A DNA stretch of 64,000 nucleotides from Crambe crambe (lineage: Eukaryota > Porifera > Demospongiae > Poecilosclerida > Crambeidae). Numbering within the stretch: the first letter of the stretch is position 1; the number at the start of each line of letters is the position of its first letter. A program made the position numbers and the translations under genes. Where the stretch lies: the NCBI GenBank assembly GCA_963924555.1, contig OZ004582.1:4526001-4590000 (forward strand), written 5' to 3'. Of this stretch, positions 44,481 through 56,187 are shown one piece after another. The notes below the pieces were generated by a model. The model was given only the letters and a program-made list of their open reading frames with translations, made no database searches and had not been told where the DNA came from.

Positions 44481-46790
44481 TTACTGCATCCATATACACT
44501 TCTCTATTTAATGCTAGGGAGCTGTTCACCATTCTATTTGGAGATTGGACTAAGGACCCGAGGGCATAGCTGTGGAATAGAATCATGTACGTTCTTCTTT
44601 CCATTACTAATAAACCACTGCAAACTGTTACTGCATCCATGTACACTTCTCTATTTAATGCTAGGGAGCTGTTCACCATTCTGTTTGGAGATTGGACTAA
44701 GGACCCGAGGACATAGGTATGGAATAGAATCATGTACGTTCTTCTTTTCTTGTGAATTGTTACTAATAAACCACTACAAACTGTTACTGCATCCATGTAC
44801 ACTTCTCTACTTAATGCTAGGGAGCTGTTCACCATTCTATTTGGAGATTGGACTAAGGACCCGAGTGCATAACAGTGGAATAGAATCATGTACGTTCTTC
44901 TTTTCTTGTGAATTATTACTACTAAACCACTGCAAACTGTTACTGCATCCATGTACACTTCTCTATTTATTGCTAGAGAGCTGTTCACCATTCTATTTGG
45001 AGATTGGACTAAGGACCCGAGTGCATAACAGTGCCATAAAATCATGTACGTTTTTCTTTTCTTGTGAATTGTTACTAATAAACCACTGCAAACTGTTGCT
45101 GCATTCATGTACACTTCTCTATTTAATGCTAGGGAGCTGTTCACCATTCTATTTGGAGATTGGACTAAGGACCCGAGGGCATAGCTGTGGAATAGAATCA
45201 TGTACGTTCTTCTTTCCATTACTAATAAACCACTGCAAACTGTTACTGCATCCATGTACACTTCTCTATTTAATGCTAGGGAGCTGTTCACCATTCTGTT
45301 TGGAGATTGGACTAAGGACCCGAGGACATAGGTATGGAATAGAATCATGTACGTTCTTCTTTTCTTGTGAATTGTTACTAATAAACCACTACAAACTGTT
45401 ACTGCATCCATGTACACTTCTCTATTTAATGCTAGGGAGCTGTTCACCATTCTATTTGGAGATTGGACTAAGGACCCGAGTGCATAACAGTGGAATAGAA
45501 TCATGTACGTTCTTCTTTTCTTGTGAATTATTACTAATAAACCACTGCAAACTGTTACTGCATCCATGTACACTTCTCTATTTATTGCTAGAGAGCTGTT
45601 CACCATTCTATTTGGAGATTGGACTAAGGACCCGAGTGCATAACAGTGCCATAAAATCATGTACGTTTTTCTTTTCTTGTGAATTGTTACTAATAAACCA
45701 CTGCAAACTGTTGCTGCATTCATGTACACTTCTCTATTTAATGCTAGAGAGCTGTTCACCATTCTATTTGGAGATTGGACTAAGGACCCGAGGGCATAGC
45801 TGTGGAATAGAATCATGTACGTTCTTCTTTTCTTGTGAATTGTTACTAATAAACCACTGCAAACTGTTACTGCATCCATGTACACTTCTCTATTTAATGC
45901 TAGAGAGCTGTTCACCATTCTATTTGGAGATTGGACTAAGGACCCGAGGGCATAGCTGTGGAATAGAATCATGTACGTTCTTCTTTTCTTGTGAATTGTT
46001 ACTAATAAACCACTGCAAACTGTTACTGCATCCATGTACACTTCTCTATTTAATGCTAGGGAGCTGTTCACCATTCTATTTGAAAATTGGACTAAGGACC
46101 CGAGGCATAGGTATGGAATAGAATCATGTACGTTCTTCTTTTCTTGTGAATTGTTACTAATAAACCACTGCAAACTGTTACTGTATCTCATGTACACTTC
46201 TCTATTTAATGCTAGAGAGCTGTTCGCCATTCTATTTGGAGATTTGACTAAGGACCCGAGTGCATAACAGTGGAATAGAATCATGTAAGTTCTTCTTTTC
46301 TTGTGAATTGTTACTAATAAACCACTGCAAACTGTTAATGCATCCATGTACACTTCTCTATTTAATGCTAGGGAGCTGTTCGCCATTCTATTCGGAGATT
46401 GGACTAAGGACCAGAGGGCATAGCTGTGGAATAGAATCATGTACGTTCTTTTCTTGTGAATTGTTACTAATAAACCACTGCAAACTGTTACTGTATCCAT
46501 GTACACTTCTCTATTTAATGCTAGAGAGCTGTTCACCGTTCTATTCGGAGATTTGACTAAGGACCCAAGTGAAATAAAATCATGTACGTTCTTCTTTTCT
46601 TGTGAACTGTTACTACAAACTGTTACTGCATCCATGTGCATTTCTTTATTTTAAGAGCTGTTTGCTGTTCTATCTAGAGATTGGACTAAGGACCCGAGTG
46701 CATAGCAGTGGAATAGAATCATGTGCATTCTTCTTTTCTTGTGAACTGTTACTAGTAAACCACTGCATCTCTGTGTTTATAAGTAGGAAT
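44481..46790. repeat. Tandem array IV, 156-bp unit, 15 copies
   Basis: Units contain GGACTAAGGACCCGAG, GGAATAGAATCATGTACGTT, CTTCTTTTCTTGTGAATTG, AATAAACCACTGCAAACTG, ACTGCATCCATGTACACTTC and GAGCTGTTCACCATTCTATT. Starts include 44547, 44694, 44850, 45006, 45163 and so on. Since 156 is a multiple of 3, frames stay open on both strands. Units 44560-45180 recur almost unchanged at 45180-45795, a higher-order repeat of about 617 bp. Confidence 0.9.
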
Positions 46791-46840
46791 CTGTTCGCCG
46801 TTCTATTCGGAGACTGGCTCCTAAGACATAGCACAATTTC

Positions 46841-47050
46841 TCACCTTTTAATCGAATCCTTGAAATCTAGTAAGTTTTTTTCTTCTGGTCTTGTACATTT
46901 ACGTGATGTACCCATCATTCTGTGTCGCAGGGAAATCAACAGTAGGAAGACCTGCTGGGGAACATACTGTATGTCCCCATCCTTATTTTGTATATCAATT
47001 CTAGCCACTGAACCTTTTAGTTTTTCCCTAACAGTGCGTACACATCTTCT
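46841..47050 (-). CDS. Possible terminal exon, unknown protein
   Basis: After a TGTAG acceptor-like site the minus frame reads CVRTVREKLKGSVARIDIQN then a further 45 residues to a TGA at 46841-46843. Composition is protein-like. It may pair with the frame at 47240-47509 but the joining splice is not clear. No family recognised. Confidence 0.25.
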   Translation of the reverse strand, partial: RRCVRTVREKLKGSVARIDIQNKDGDIQYVPQQVFLLLISLRHRMMGTSRKCTRPEEKNLLDFKDSIKR

Positions 47051-47239
47051 ACATATATTTTAAAACCTTGATATTACGATTTCTCTGTGCTAAATGACAA
47101 TTCGTTCAGGTATTGTTGCCTGTATGATAGGTGTGCATGATAGATGTGGTCACAAAGTGCGTGGATGTTCATCTTGATGTTTCCAAATAGCCATTAGTGT
47201 TATAGTTAGCAGTGGGTGGTGGTACATCATATGATCAGC

Positions 47240-47509
47240 TTAGATGGGTTTAATTTCCCTGTCCATGGAGCATGTGATAGACCACAGCATAAAGGTCCTG
47301 GTGTCATGATTTGACCCTCCTATCACCAAAGCTACGCTATCTGTGAGCAAAAATCTGATTTCAGCATTGTTGAGAAAAAAAAATCTTTTTGTGAAATCTG
47401 TCACAGACACAAAATCAAGAATATTACCTGTTACTTGGACATCAACAAGTCTGTGGTCACCAAATCTTGTCACTGCCTTTCTACTCACCCGATCTACCCA
47501 TGACAACAT
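47240..47509 (-). CDS. Hypothetical 89-residue frame
   Basis: ATG at 47509 (MLSWVDRVSRKAVTRFGDHR ..) to TAA. It reads like globular protein with VDVQVTGNILDFVSVTDFTK and a C-terminal hydrophobic stretch, but no homologue comes to mind. It may be a fragment of element-encoded protein beside array IV. Confidence 0.3.
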   Translation of the reverse strand: MLSWVDRVSRKAVTRFGDHRLVDVQVTGNILDFVSVTDFTKRFFFLNNAEIRFLLTDSVALVIGGSNHDTRTFMLWSITCSMDREIKPI

Positions 47510-47702
47510 TATTGTGTGTTAACTCCTTAAGGGTGGTGCCACATAGCAACACACGTGCTAACAGTTAAATATTAATAACTCCAAAATTACTATAGTTATG
47601 GACTTCAAATTGCACAGAGTTATAAGGGAGTATATCACCAATACACACACTAAAAATGAAGAAAAAAGGTTAATTCTTACAGGTGATATGAGTCTTTTTA
47701 CA

Positions 47703-47990
47703 CTTTAGAGATAAAGCATTATTTCTCACAGACCGCTGAAATTAAGTGGCTGATTTTTGGCCTAAAGCTTCTTAGTAGCACTCTCTACAAAATTACAGAA
47801 GGATTTGTTGGTATCTACTTTACTTTTTGAGTTCCCAGAAGTGAGTATTTTAAGTTCCTGGGCTAAATCAAAAAGTAAAATTAGATATCAACAAACCCTT
47901 CTGTAATTTTTTAGAGAGTGGTGCTAGAAAGCTACAAACCAAAAATCAGCCAGTGAAGTTTGATGGTTGGTGAGAAGTAATGCTTTTTAG
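47703..47990. repeat. 288-bp imperfect palindrome
   Basis: Arms include AAGCATTATTTCTCAC, GTGGCTGATTTTTGG, CACTCTCTACAAAATTACAG and AAGGATTTGTTGGTATCTA, all repeated inverted on the right (to TGCTTTTTAG at 47990). Centre near 47847. Candidate fold-back element. Confidence 0.7.
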
Positions 47991-48155
47991 TTTGAATTCG
48001 AAAACTATTCATAGCACCTGCAGGACTTGACCTTTCTTCTTCTTCTTTTTTTGTGTGTGTAGTATTACTAAGCTACTTTATAGCCATGTACAGTTTAAAG
48101 TCTATGGTGCAAGTAGTTTACCCCTTAGCAACCATGTGTGGGCGGGATGTGCCAC
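47940..48155. repeat. Direct-repeat partner of 43880-44110
   Basis: Shared words in the same order: AAAAATCAGCCA, TTTTTTTGTGTGTGTAGTA (TTTTTTGTGTATGTAGTA left), GTGGTGCAAG/ATGGTGCAAG and TAGCAACCATGYGTGGGCGG then GTGCC. Identity is moderate with gaps. The pair brackets array IV. Confidence 0.5.
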
Positions 48156-48607
48156 CACAAGGCTCCCTTCAGATGTGAGCCCCACCCCCTTTTTGGATAG
48201 CTTGAGTGTGCAGGTCTGAAAAATTGTTTGCATGCAGGCCAAGTTGATGTGAACTAATATTGAGGTGCAGGCATGCTCAGTAACCTGAGCACTGGACTTC
48301 CATGACACACCCTCTGTATATAGTTACCATTGGCCTGGGATCCAGGAGTGCTGTTCTAGCTAGCAAGCCAGTTCTACTGAATAATTATGTCGCAATGATA
48401 CTTACTAAACATTATAACATATAATGATTAAGGCACCTGCTAACTATTAGGCCACAAAAAGTCTACACTCCAAAATGCCCCAGATTAATATAGACTCTAT
48501 ACAGTACAGCAAGCCATTCTGGCACGCAGTTATTATAGACTCTATAATATTATTATTACAGTGAGCCATTCTGGCACGCAGTTATTAATATAGATTCTAT
48601 ACATTAT
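48156..48607. other. Intergenic with a short tandem duplication
   Basis: At 48484-48603 AGCCATTCTGGCACGCAGTT and flanking TATAGACTCTATA occur twice. No gene. Confidence 0.5.
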
Positions 48608-49458
48608 CGTCGTCTTCACGCCACTCTTGCGCTTCAATGTTGATCTTGAAATGATTTAAGATATCCATTTGTCCATGTTCTGTCTTCCTCGTTAGATATC
48701 AACTTCTCTGCCCTAACAAACATTTTAATTACACTTTGCTTCCCGATATGGTGCTTTTTCTGAATTTAAATTGTTTATTGTCATATCCTAGTATACATGG
48801 TCCGCAATAGCGAGTGACATGAGCATACGCATGTGAAGGATGAAAAATTCTTTCACAACATACGCACGCATCCGTATGCTCGTTCCTAATTGTCACGTAG
48901 TCTCTCCTAAGTAAAATTTCCAAGAGATTTTCGATGACTGTTTATCTTTGACTTTTACCAAATTGTATCAGTCGAACCACACACATCACTGCAAGCGCTT
49001 AGATCTCGAGATTTAATTGCATGCATACATTAATTTCCTAAACGCATCAATTTTCTTCACAAGTTCGTATACATTTTGTTTCCTGCTACTGATGCTATAA
49101 AAATAGAGCTGCTAACTCTCCATAGACCTACCGTCATGCAAAGCCACGTGCTTTAGTTGTTATGGATGATCTGATTATGTACTTATCATAGTACAAGTGA
49201 AGCCTTTGAAACGTTGGACATTTCCAGATGATTTTAGTAATAAGCTATCTCCAAATAGTTAGTACATAAAATAAACTACTGTCCCAAGCACAGAAATCTC
49301 TAAATTATGTACTACAGTATTAATAATAATATTAAACATTGCAGAGCAATCCACAATTATTTTCACTGCTTTTCTTCTGTACTGATCAGCAACCTGTAAA
49401 AGGTAAATAAATCCTGAAACTATAAAACAGAATACCAGACATATTTGCATAATTTATT
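48608..49458. repeat. Recurrent module group (R1/R2 copies)
   Basis: R1 (ACGCCACTCTTGCGCTTCAA, TGTTGATCTTGAAATGATTT, TTAGATATCAACTTCTCTGC, CCTAACAAACATTT) and R2 (CGTATGCTCGTTCCTAATTG, TCACGTAGTCTCTCCTAAGT) occur here and again at 54120, 61245-61620, 61735, 62770 and 62965. No gene. Confidence 0.7.
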
Positions 49459-49758
49459 TTAATCTATATTATATAGTCCACTCATTTCCAACATTGTGGC
49501 TGACTGACCTAGTACACTCCAAATTGTTCCCCCTAAGTCTGGTCCGGGGTACACCCCTAAATGGAGCAAAACAAGGTCTAAAAATGTGAATGAGCATAGA
49601 GTTTGTGCCAGTCCATTTTGTAAAGCTAAACAAAAACTAATAACCCCATTATTTGCCCCGATAAGTTCACATGCCATAGTTAGCAAAGTATTATATTGTA
49701 ACGGTAGCGATCCTTTTGCCGTGGCGTATCGTTCTGCCACATCAGACAATCTGATCAT
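49459..49758 (-). repeat. Recurrent RLSDVAERYAT module, inverted
   Basis: The minus frame starts RLSDVAERYATAKGSLPLQY and stays open for 99 codons. Related copies lie at 54745-54850 and 63810-63930 (plus) and about 58095-58165 (minus), each with different breaks. It is either a decayed coding segment of an element or a non-coding repeat that happens to be open here. Confidence 0.5.
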
Positions 49759-49949
49759 GTGTCACTGTTATTCTGCAACGATGTGAGAATGCATTTGATG
49801 GTGTAAGTCCAAAATCGATAGCAATCATCGATAATTGTTCCATTCACAACGTAGAAGTCAAATGCATCTTTCTTTTTCCAGGTGAAATTCCAATATTTTC
49901 ACTGCAATTCAATATAATGGGAGCACACTCGCATTCATCAGAAGTAGAC

Positions 49950-52900
49950 GTTTCTTTGAATTTTTGCTTTCTTTGATTCTTATCTTTGAAAAAAGGATTG
50001 CTGCACTGCAATTGGAAAGGCATGAGAGCAATTTAGTATTGTGCCCTGAGCACTATCAAGAGCTCTATAGGCAACTCGCTGGTGCTCAATCCTGTGCTAG
50101 CTGCAATATTAAACCTAAAAAAGGCACTCGTTTTTCTCGGCACAGTACATCATAAACAATATTCTTGAGGCTACTGAGCTAGAGGGGACAGAACCACTTA
50201 CACCAACAGATTACATATGTTCTTCCTGTTACAAATTACAATTGGCAATTATCAAGTCACATGAACAAGGGAGCCAACTTGATGATTTAATTAAGATTTG
50301 TGAGTTCACATTGTCCAATGAGACAAGTCCTACATTCAGTCCTTTATGTAGCAAACCTCTTTCAAAGTAACCAAGCGGTACTTCTTCCACATGTATGCAG
50401 AGTTTTTCTTCAAAAATATTTCTCTTCCCAGACACCCAAGAGCACATTCTTGAAAATAAAGAAGGTACTATAAAATTCACATCTCGTTGGCTCTTACACC
50501 AACTTAATCTCCATTTAAATCCACACATTGAGCATAAATGTGTCCACAGAAAATTTGGCAGTGTTACACAAAAAAGGAGGAGATCTTCTTATAAGTTTAT
50601 CTTGGGCATTGGGAGCTCCTACATCAACAGAAGATCCAGAATACATTGCCAGTACATTTGAGGATACATTCAATGCAAATGCCACACTTATAAAAGCAAG
50701 TGATGTAGTGAACAGTCTGAAATAAGTAGGCAATCCTACAGCAAAAGTCTAGACCAAATCAATTATGATGAAGAAATTGCAAAAATTAACCCTTCTCTTT
50801 GGTTTTTCTTGCAATCCATTACACGAACTAATAGAGACAGGCAGCACTACAAAAATATGACAGAAAATGCCCACATAAAAAAAATGAGGCATTACTATTT
50901 GTACTGCCTTCTACTGTTCTGTACGAACACCCAACACCCCCTTTCATTACACCTTGTCCTAGCTGACACTATAGAAGTCTGTGGTGGGTCATGTAAACTT
51001 CTAAAGATATTTAACCAGCTAGGGGCTGTATGTTCACCTGATACCCATGACAGGTTCGTTACTGATGTAGCCAATACACAACGAGGTAAAACAATATGGG
51101 ATGATCTACCAAATGACACCCTTACAATACCTAGTGTTGACATGCTTCAAAGTTGTGCAGCTGTGTACTGTGGGGATCAATATAGGAGTTACCATGGTAC
51201 TACTCTACAGATAACACAGCCCAACCCAACCCAACCCTACACATTAACATCAATAGGGCACCCCATGTTAGTGAATAGATGAAGCGTAGCCTTGAATGGT
51301 CTCCCAACAATTCTCCCCATAAGCTGGGCAAAGTAGGCCCAAAGAGGCCACGAACCTTGACTCCAAGAAACCTTGCCGAGCAATTAAAAATTGCTAGCAA
51401 ATTGTCTACGCCGCTTGTACGTAAGTCAAGAAGAAGTTCAGCCTAGTGTGGAGAAGCTAACCATAGATGACTCTAGGGAAAAAGTAATTTAAAAAAGGGA
51501 GAGGGAAGCACTTGAAGTTAAAATGCTAGCATACAACTTCCTTAAACATCTTCCTAGTAAAGATGATACTCTACATGATTTGTATGCTTATTACACACAA
51601 GGGTCAGTTGACAAGTCAAATATCTACTATATGGAACTAGTAGATGAAAACCCAGATTCAACTGATACTATGAGGTATGTTGCTGAATTACTATTGAGTG
51701 CAGCAAGCTGTGAAAGCCAAGCTGGCTACGTCATTTTAGTTGGTGACAGAAAAACATACCAACACCTTATTGAAGTGAAATAACTCTATGGGGCGTCTTT
51801 TGAAAAACTACTGATTTTTCCGCATATACTAGCTAATTTCCAAGAGGTGTTAATGAAAAAATATATTATCATGCAGGACTGAGGCAGTTAGTTCAAGCCT
51901 CTGGGTACAGATTTGAAACATTAATATCCCTTGAAAGGTGCTCAAATTTTGCTCGCATCCACCAGTTTTTGCTATAAGCATGGCAGGCCATGTACCAAGA
52001 GCTAATAGCTGCTTTCAATCCTGAAAAATTACATCGAAATGCACTGCATGTCGAGGACACAGAGTTGCATAGCCTTTTGAAAGACAAACAATCTTCCTTC
52101 AAAGTAAGAAGATAGATGAACAATTCAAAATGCTTCTGCTACATTCAACTTTATATAGCCATCAGATGTCAAAACTGACACCTGTGCAATTCAGCTTTAA
52201 AGCAAATGGCCCCTTTATTTTCAGCATTTGACAGAACTACTTATCAACGCCTTATTCCTTACCACCTAGCTGACCTACAGCGATACCCCACAAACTTACT
52301 GGAGCATTTACAAAAAGGCTTTACAATTTCAATTAATAGTGGGAAAGGACATGCCGTTGCTCTTGATGAGGCACACGAGATGTGCGTGAACAAAGATTTA
52401 AAAATGGCCATAACACGGCCAACACAGTCTTATCTCCAAAAAAACATCTCTTTTTATGCGGCACCGAATCTCCCTTCACAAAAGCCTGCTCAAGCAGTTA
52501 TTTCCTAAAGTCAACATGGATTCCAAACCACTGTTTAATGTTTTTTCAAGTAAACCTGCAATCAAACGGGAGGAGAACATGGGGGCAATGATGAAAGAGA
52601 TTGGTTTATTCCCTCACACTGCATCATCAAACCGTGGGATCATTAATTAATGCATTCACTCAAATTAAAGCAACTCCTGAACAAGCCTTTGATATGCTCA
52701 ACTTTAGAGAAATTGGCTCCAATGAATATATTAATCATTACTTACTAAAAAACCCAAGTACTACAACACCAGTGAGAAGGATCAAACTATTGACCATGGC
52801 ACCAACTAAAAAAATCAATGAAACATTGGTTAATCAAAAAGAGAAAGAATTCAAACAGGTAACAAAGTGCCTTCGCCAAAGACCAACCTGGTGCAATAGG

Positions 52901-54060
52901 ACTGGCCAGTCTTACAATAGTACCAGTGAACAGTACTCCTTGTATCCTAGGGCTATATCAGATGAACAAGGATACCCCTTGAAAGGAGTCAAGTCTATTT
53001 GGAAGGAAAAGTTGGCAAAACGGTATCCAGGACCCAACGTGCAAGTTGTTATGGGCAACCTTCCAACTCAATGGAAGCCAGATACAGTTATTCTTGGGGC
53101 ATGTTTTTTAAAAACTGCAAACCACTTCGCAATGTAACAACCATCAAGGACTTTGGTAATTTTTTGTACAACCGATTTGTATTACCTCCATGTTAACAAG
53201 GTACATTTACTATTTGACACTCCTGGAATTGATGAAAAGTTCACTCTTTGAGCAAAACAGGAGGGATAAAGGGAAAGAAACATCATCCCACAGCCATATA
53301 GCCAATAAGCACCTTAAACCCTTGGAAATCATTCATTGATTGCCGACAGTGTAAAGGTTCAATCATAGAGGCTCTAGGCTTATCTTTCACACAGACTATC
53401 AGACATACGTAAATTGAGAGACACTATACTTAAGTGGGTGCTTCCCCGAAAATGACTGCAGCCCTACATTTAAGTTTCAGGAAACTCATTACCAGTATTC
53501 CTCCAATTCCAGAGAGGCTGATATGCGTATCTGGAGGCACACCACTCAAACCAAGGGCAAACATATTTTGATATATTCCCCAGATACGGACATATATAAT
53601 ATAGGTCTATCTCTACTTGCTGATATTCCTGACAAGCAGGTCATCGTACAATTAAATGTACCACACTCTCCAATATATTCTTATTTATACCTTAATAACT
53701 TGATCAATGCTCTGGAGCTACGTAGACCCGGACTTGGCTAGTCTTCCCTGCCATGATCTTGCCCAAAAAGTTTTCAAATGCTCCTCATATGTTCAGGGTG
53801 TGACTGTATTTCCTACCTTCATGGACAAGGGAAGGCCGTTTTCTTTCATTTCTTCCAACATGCACAGTTCATTACGGGACAACATGCTGATGGCCTACTC
53901 TCTGACATTGCTGAGGACAAGAGGGGAGTGGGGTTCTTGGCATTGTAGGGACTCTCTATTTCAAGAAACATTTCTCAGCGATGGCATCCTTAAAAAGTGT
54001 TGGAACACCACAGCAGTTCCATTCTCATTACCAGCCTATCGTATGTCATGACTTGAACGC
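49950..54060 (+). pseudogene. Decayed multidomain element-encoded protein
   Basis: Frames shift repeatedly but keep one order. First an N-terminal Cys cluster (CPEHYQELYRQL, CASCNIKPKKG, then ICSSCYKLQLAII) at 49990-50250. Then HPLSLHLVLADTIEVCGGSC, SCAAVYCGDQYRSYHGTTLQ (50940-51220), LFSAFDRTTYQRLIPYHLAD and GKGHAVALDEAHEMCVNKDL (52220-52400), and SLYPRAISDEQGYPLKGVKS (52930-52995). Last are HILIYSPDTDIYNIGLSLLA (53550-53610) and a C-terminal block to about 54050. I remember this combination as a multi-copy protein in cnidarian, sponge and fish genomes, in a transposon-like context; its enzymatic class is not clear to me. At least ten stops or frameshifts make it non-functional. Confidence 0.6.
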
Positions 54061-55600
54061 GACATTCACGCCATAACATCCTGCCAGATTTTTTCCTCGC
54101 TCAAACCTTTAGTAAAGTATCTTCGTCGCCACTCGTGCGCTTCAATGTTAATCTTGAAATGATTTAGGTTATCCGTTTGTTCATGTTCGGTCTTCCTCAT
54201 TAGATATCAACTTCTCTGCCCTAACAAACATTTAACTAACATTTAACTACACCTCACTTTCTATAAAATTTGATACTTAAGTTGTTTATTGTCATATCCT
54301 AAATCATTGAAGCATACGAGTGGCGTTAATTCCAAAGAATTGATTCCTAATATACATGGTCCGAAATAGCGAGACATGAGCATACACACGTAAAGCCAAA
54401 TATATGAAGTTCTTTCATAACATGTAATACTTATTCAACCCGCATTGATTAAGAAAGTTAGTTTTAAATTTAAAGTACAAAATGTAATTCAACATCTAGT
54501 CAGCACTTTATCATTCAGGAGGGTAAATTACAGATACAAAATGTAATGGTGTATTCAAGCTATCAAGCTATATTAAATCATCATCTGTTAAGTTTCTTGC
54601 TTGAAGGATGTAAGAAAAATCTATATGGCGAACATTATTGGTACAGTAGTATTTAACACTTCATACCATATAGTAAGTGGCGAAATTTTCGCAAATTCTC
54701 TTCTATCCACGAATTCGGATCACGCTGCAGAAAAACAAAGCCACAAGATCAGATTGTCTGATGAGCTCGAGGTGGCAGAACGCTATGCCACAGATCGCTA
54801 CAGTGCACAATATAATGCTTTGCTAACTATGGCACTCGAACTTAACCCATAGTCATAGTGCTTGCAGTTGAATAATGAAATCCGATGCTGAGAAAAATGA
54901 TTTCTTACCAATTTCACATCTAAATAATCATTGGTAATAAATGTATCTACTAAATGACAAAACTAGCTTAAAGAGAGTCTTTGTGAAATATAAAAAAAAA
55001 AAAAAAAAAATGAGAAGGAGAAAGGAATGTTTACTTTAAATTTTTTTGACTTTGACGTGAAACTGCAAAGCATTTTTTTTTGCAGGTACTTAACCACTCT
55101 TGCAAATACCGTATAGCTGGAAATATTGACGGGAATTACATTATACAATTTTTTCATAAGAATACCAATGACGGCATTTAATTTGACGGAATCTGAAATC
55201 GCACAAAATAAATAATGCGCGTACACCGTGCATGTGAGCTGTGTACAGCTAGCTAGCTAGCCATATAGATATCAGTTTAGTACGAGTTCTCAAGATGTTT
55301 TAGTCTACACTTTTACGAAAGCGTATGGACTTCCAATTCTTGGGAGAAACTAACACCGATAGCGATCCTTGTGCTACAATCGTTGGATACATCCCTTTCA
55401 GCCGCTTATTCTCTTTCTTTGACTTTCTCTCCAGCACTGGTGTGCAATAAATGGAACCCAACGTATCGCAAACTTAATTAAACCGAGTGACTTTTTGACG
55501 GTTTTATTTTTGGCAGTAGATCTTTTGCTGGTACTTAACCACTCATGCGAATAGTCCAAAAGAGAGCCATGGATCAGTTACCTCGAGGCTCGTACAATAA
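54061..55600. repeat. Recurrent modules R3-R1-R4-R5, no gene
   Basis: R3 (CTTGAACGCGACATTCACGC) at 54050, R1 at 54120, R4 (GAACATTATTGGTACAGTAG, AGTGGCGAAATTTTCGC) at 54625 and R5 at 54750-54855 follow one another, then unique AT-rich DNA with a poly-A at 54991 and TAGC repeats at 55240. R4 contains the self-complementary GCGAAATTTTCGC. Confidence 0.65.
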
Positions 55601-56187
55601 TATGTGACCGGCTCTGGGAAAACCCTCCGTCCGGTGAAAAAATCAATTATCAGATACAAGCACATTTAGTTGGCAGTGCAAAAATTTGGTTAAAACAATT
55701 TTTAAGCATAAATGACAACTATGATCCTTGAACAATGCACAGATGAAGTTTGGAGCTCAGATTACAAGTATAAAGGCTTCAAATAAAGCGCTAAAGTTAG
55801 CTAGTAAGCCATTGAAGCTTCGTGCACGGAGATTCTAGTCAGGCTGAAATTTATTGAACTTTAGGCAGCTTTCCAGCTTATGCGCTTGAAAATATGAACT
55901 TACTAAGCTATCTGCGCTACCTTCGGTACCTTGCTTCACTTCTCGGAGCTTTGGTTGGACCTTTCTCGAGCCAAAAGGCAAGAAACTAGCTTCTTATTAA
56001 CTACAGTTCGAAACCCCACCCACCGTCAATTTTAATAGTGCACGGGCATGTCCGGAAATAATGTTTACGTTGTTTTTCTCGAAAAAACAATAACGCTAAT
56101 GGACGCTACCTCGATCTTTCTAAGAGCTGTTCCTCAGGCGTCATAAAAGCTATAGCTTTGAAATTTGCGTAATAAAGAGCCAAAGGA
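55601..56187 (+). mobile_element. Truncated copy of TATGTGACCGGCTCTGGG element
   Basis: Starts TATGTGACCGGCTCTGGGAA and follows the complete copy at 59443 through CTATCTGCGCTACCTTCGGT, TCGAGCCAAAAGGCAAGAAA and GTGCACGGGCATGTCCGGAA, but stops at GAGCCAAAGGA where a second, inverted copy begins. Confidence 0.75.

Noticed and set aside
44401..46641. 746-residue minus-strand ORF (and 584-residue plus-strand ORF) as real genes
   Set aside because: Both follow from a 156-bp tandem repeat free of stops in one frame per strand; no domain, no start context, and the two overlap completely.
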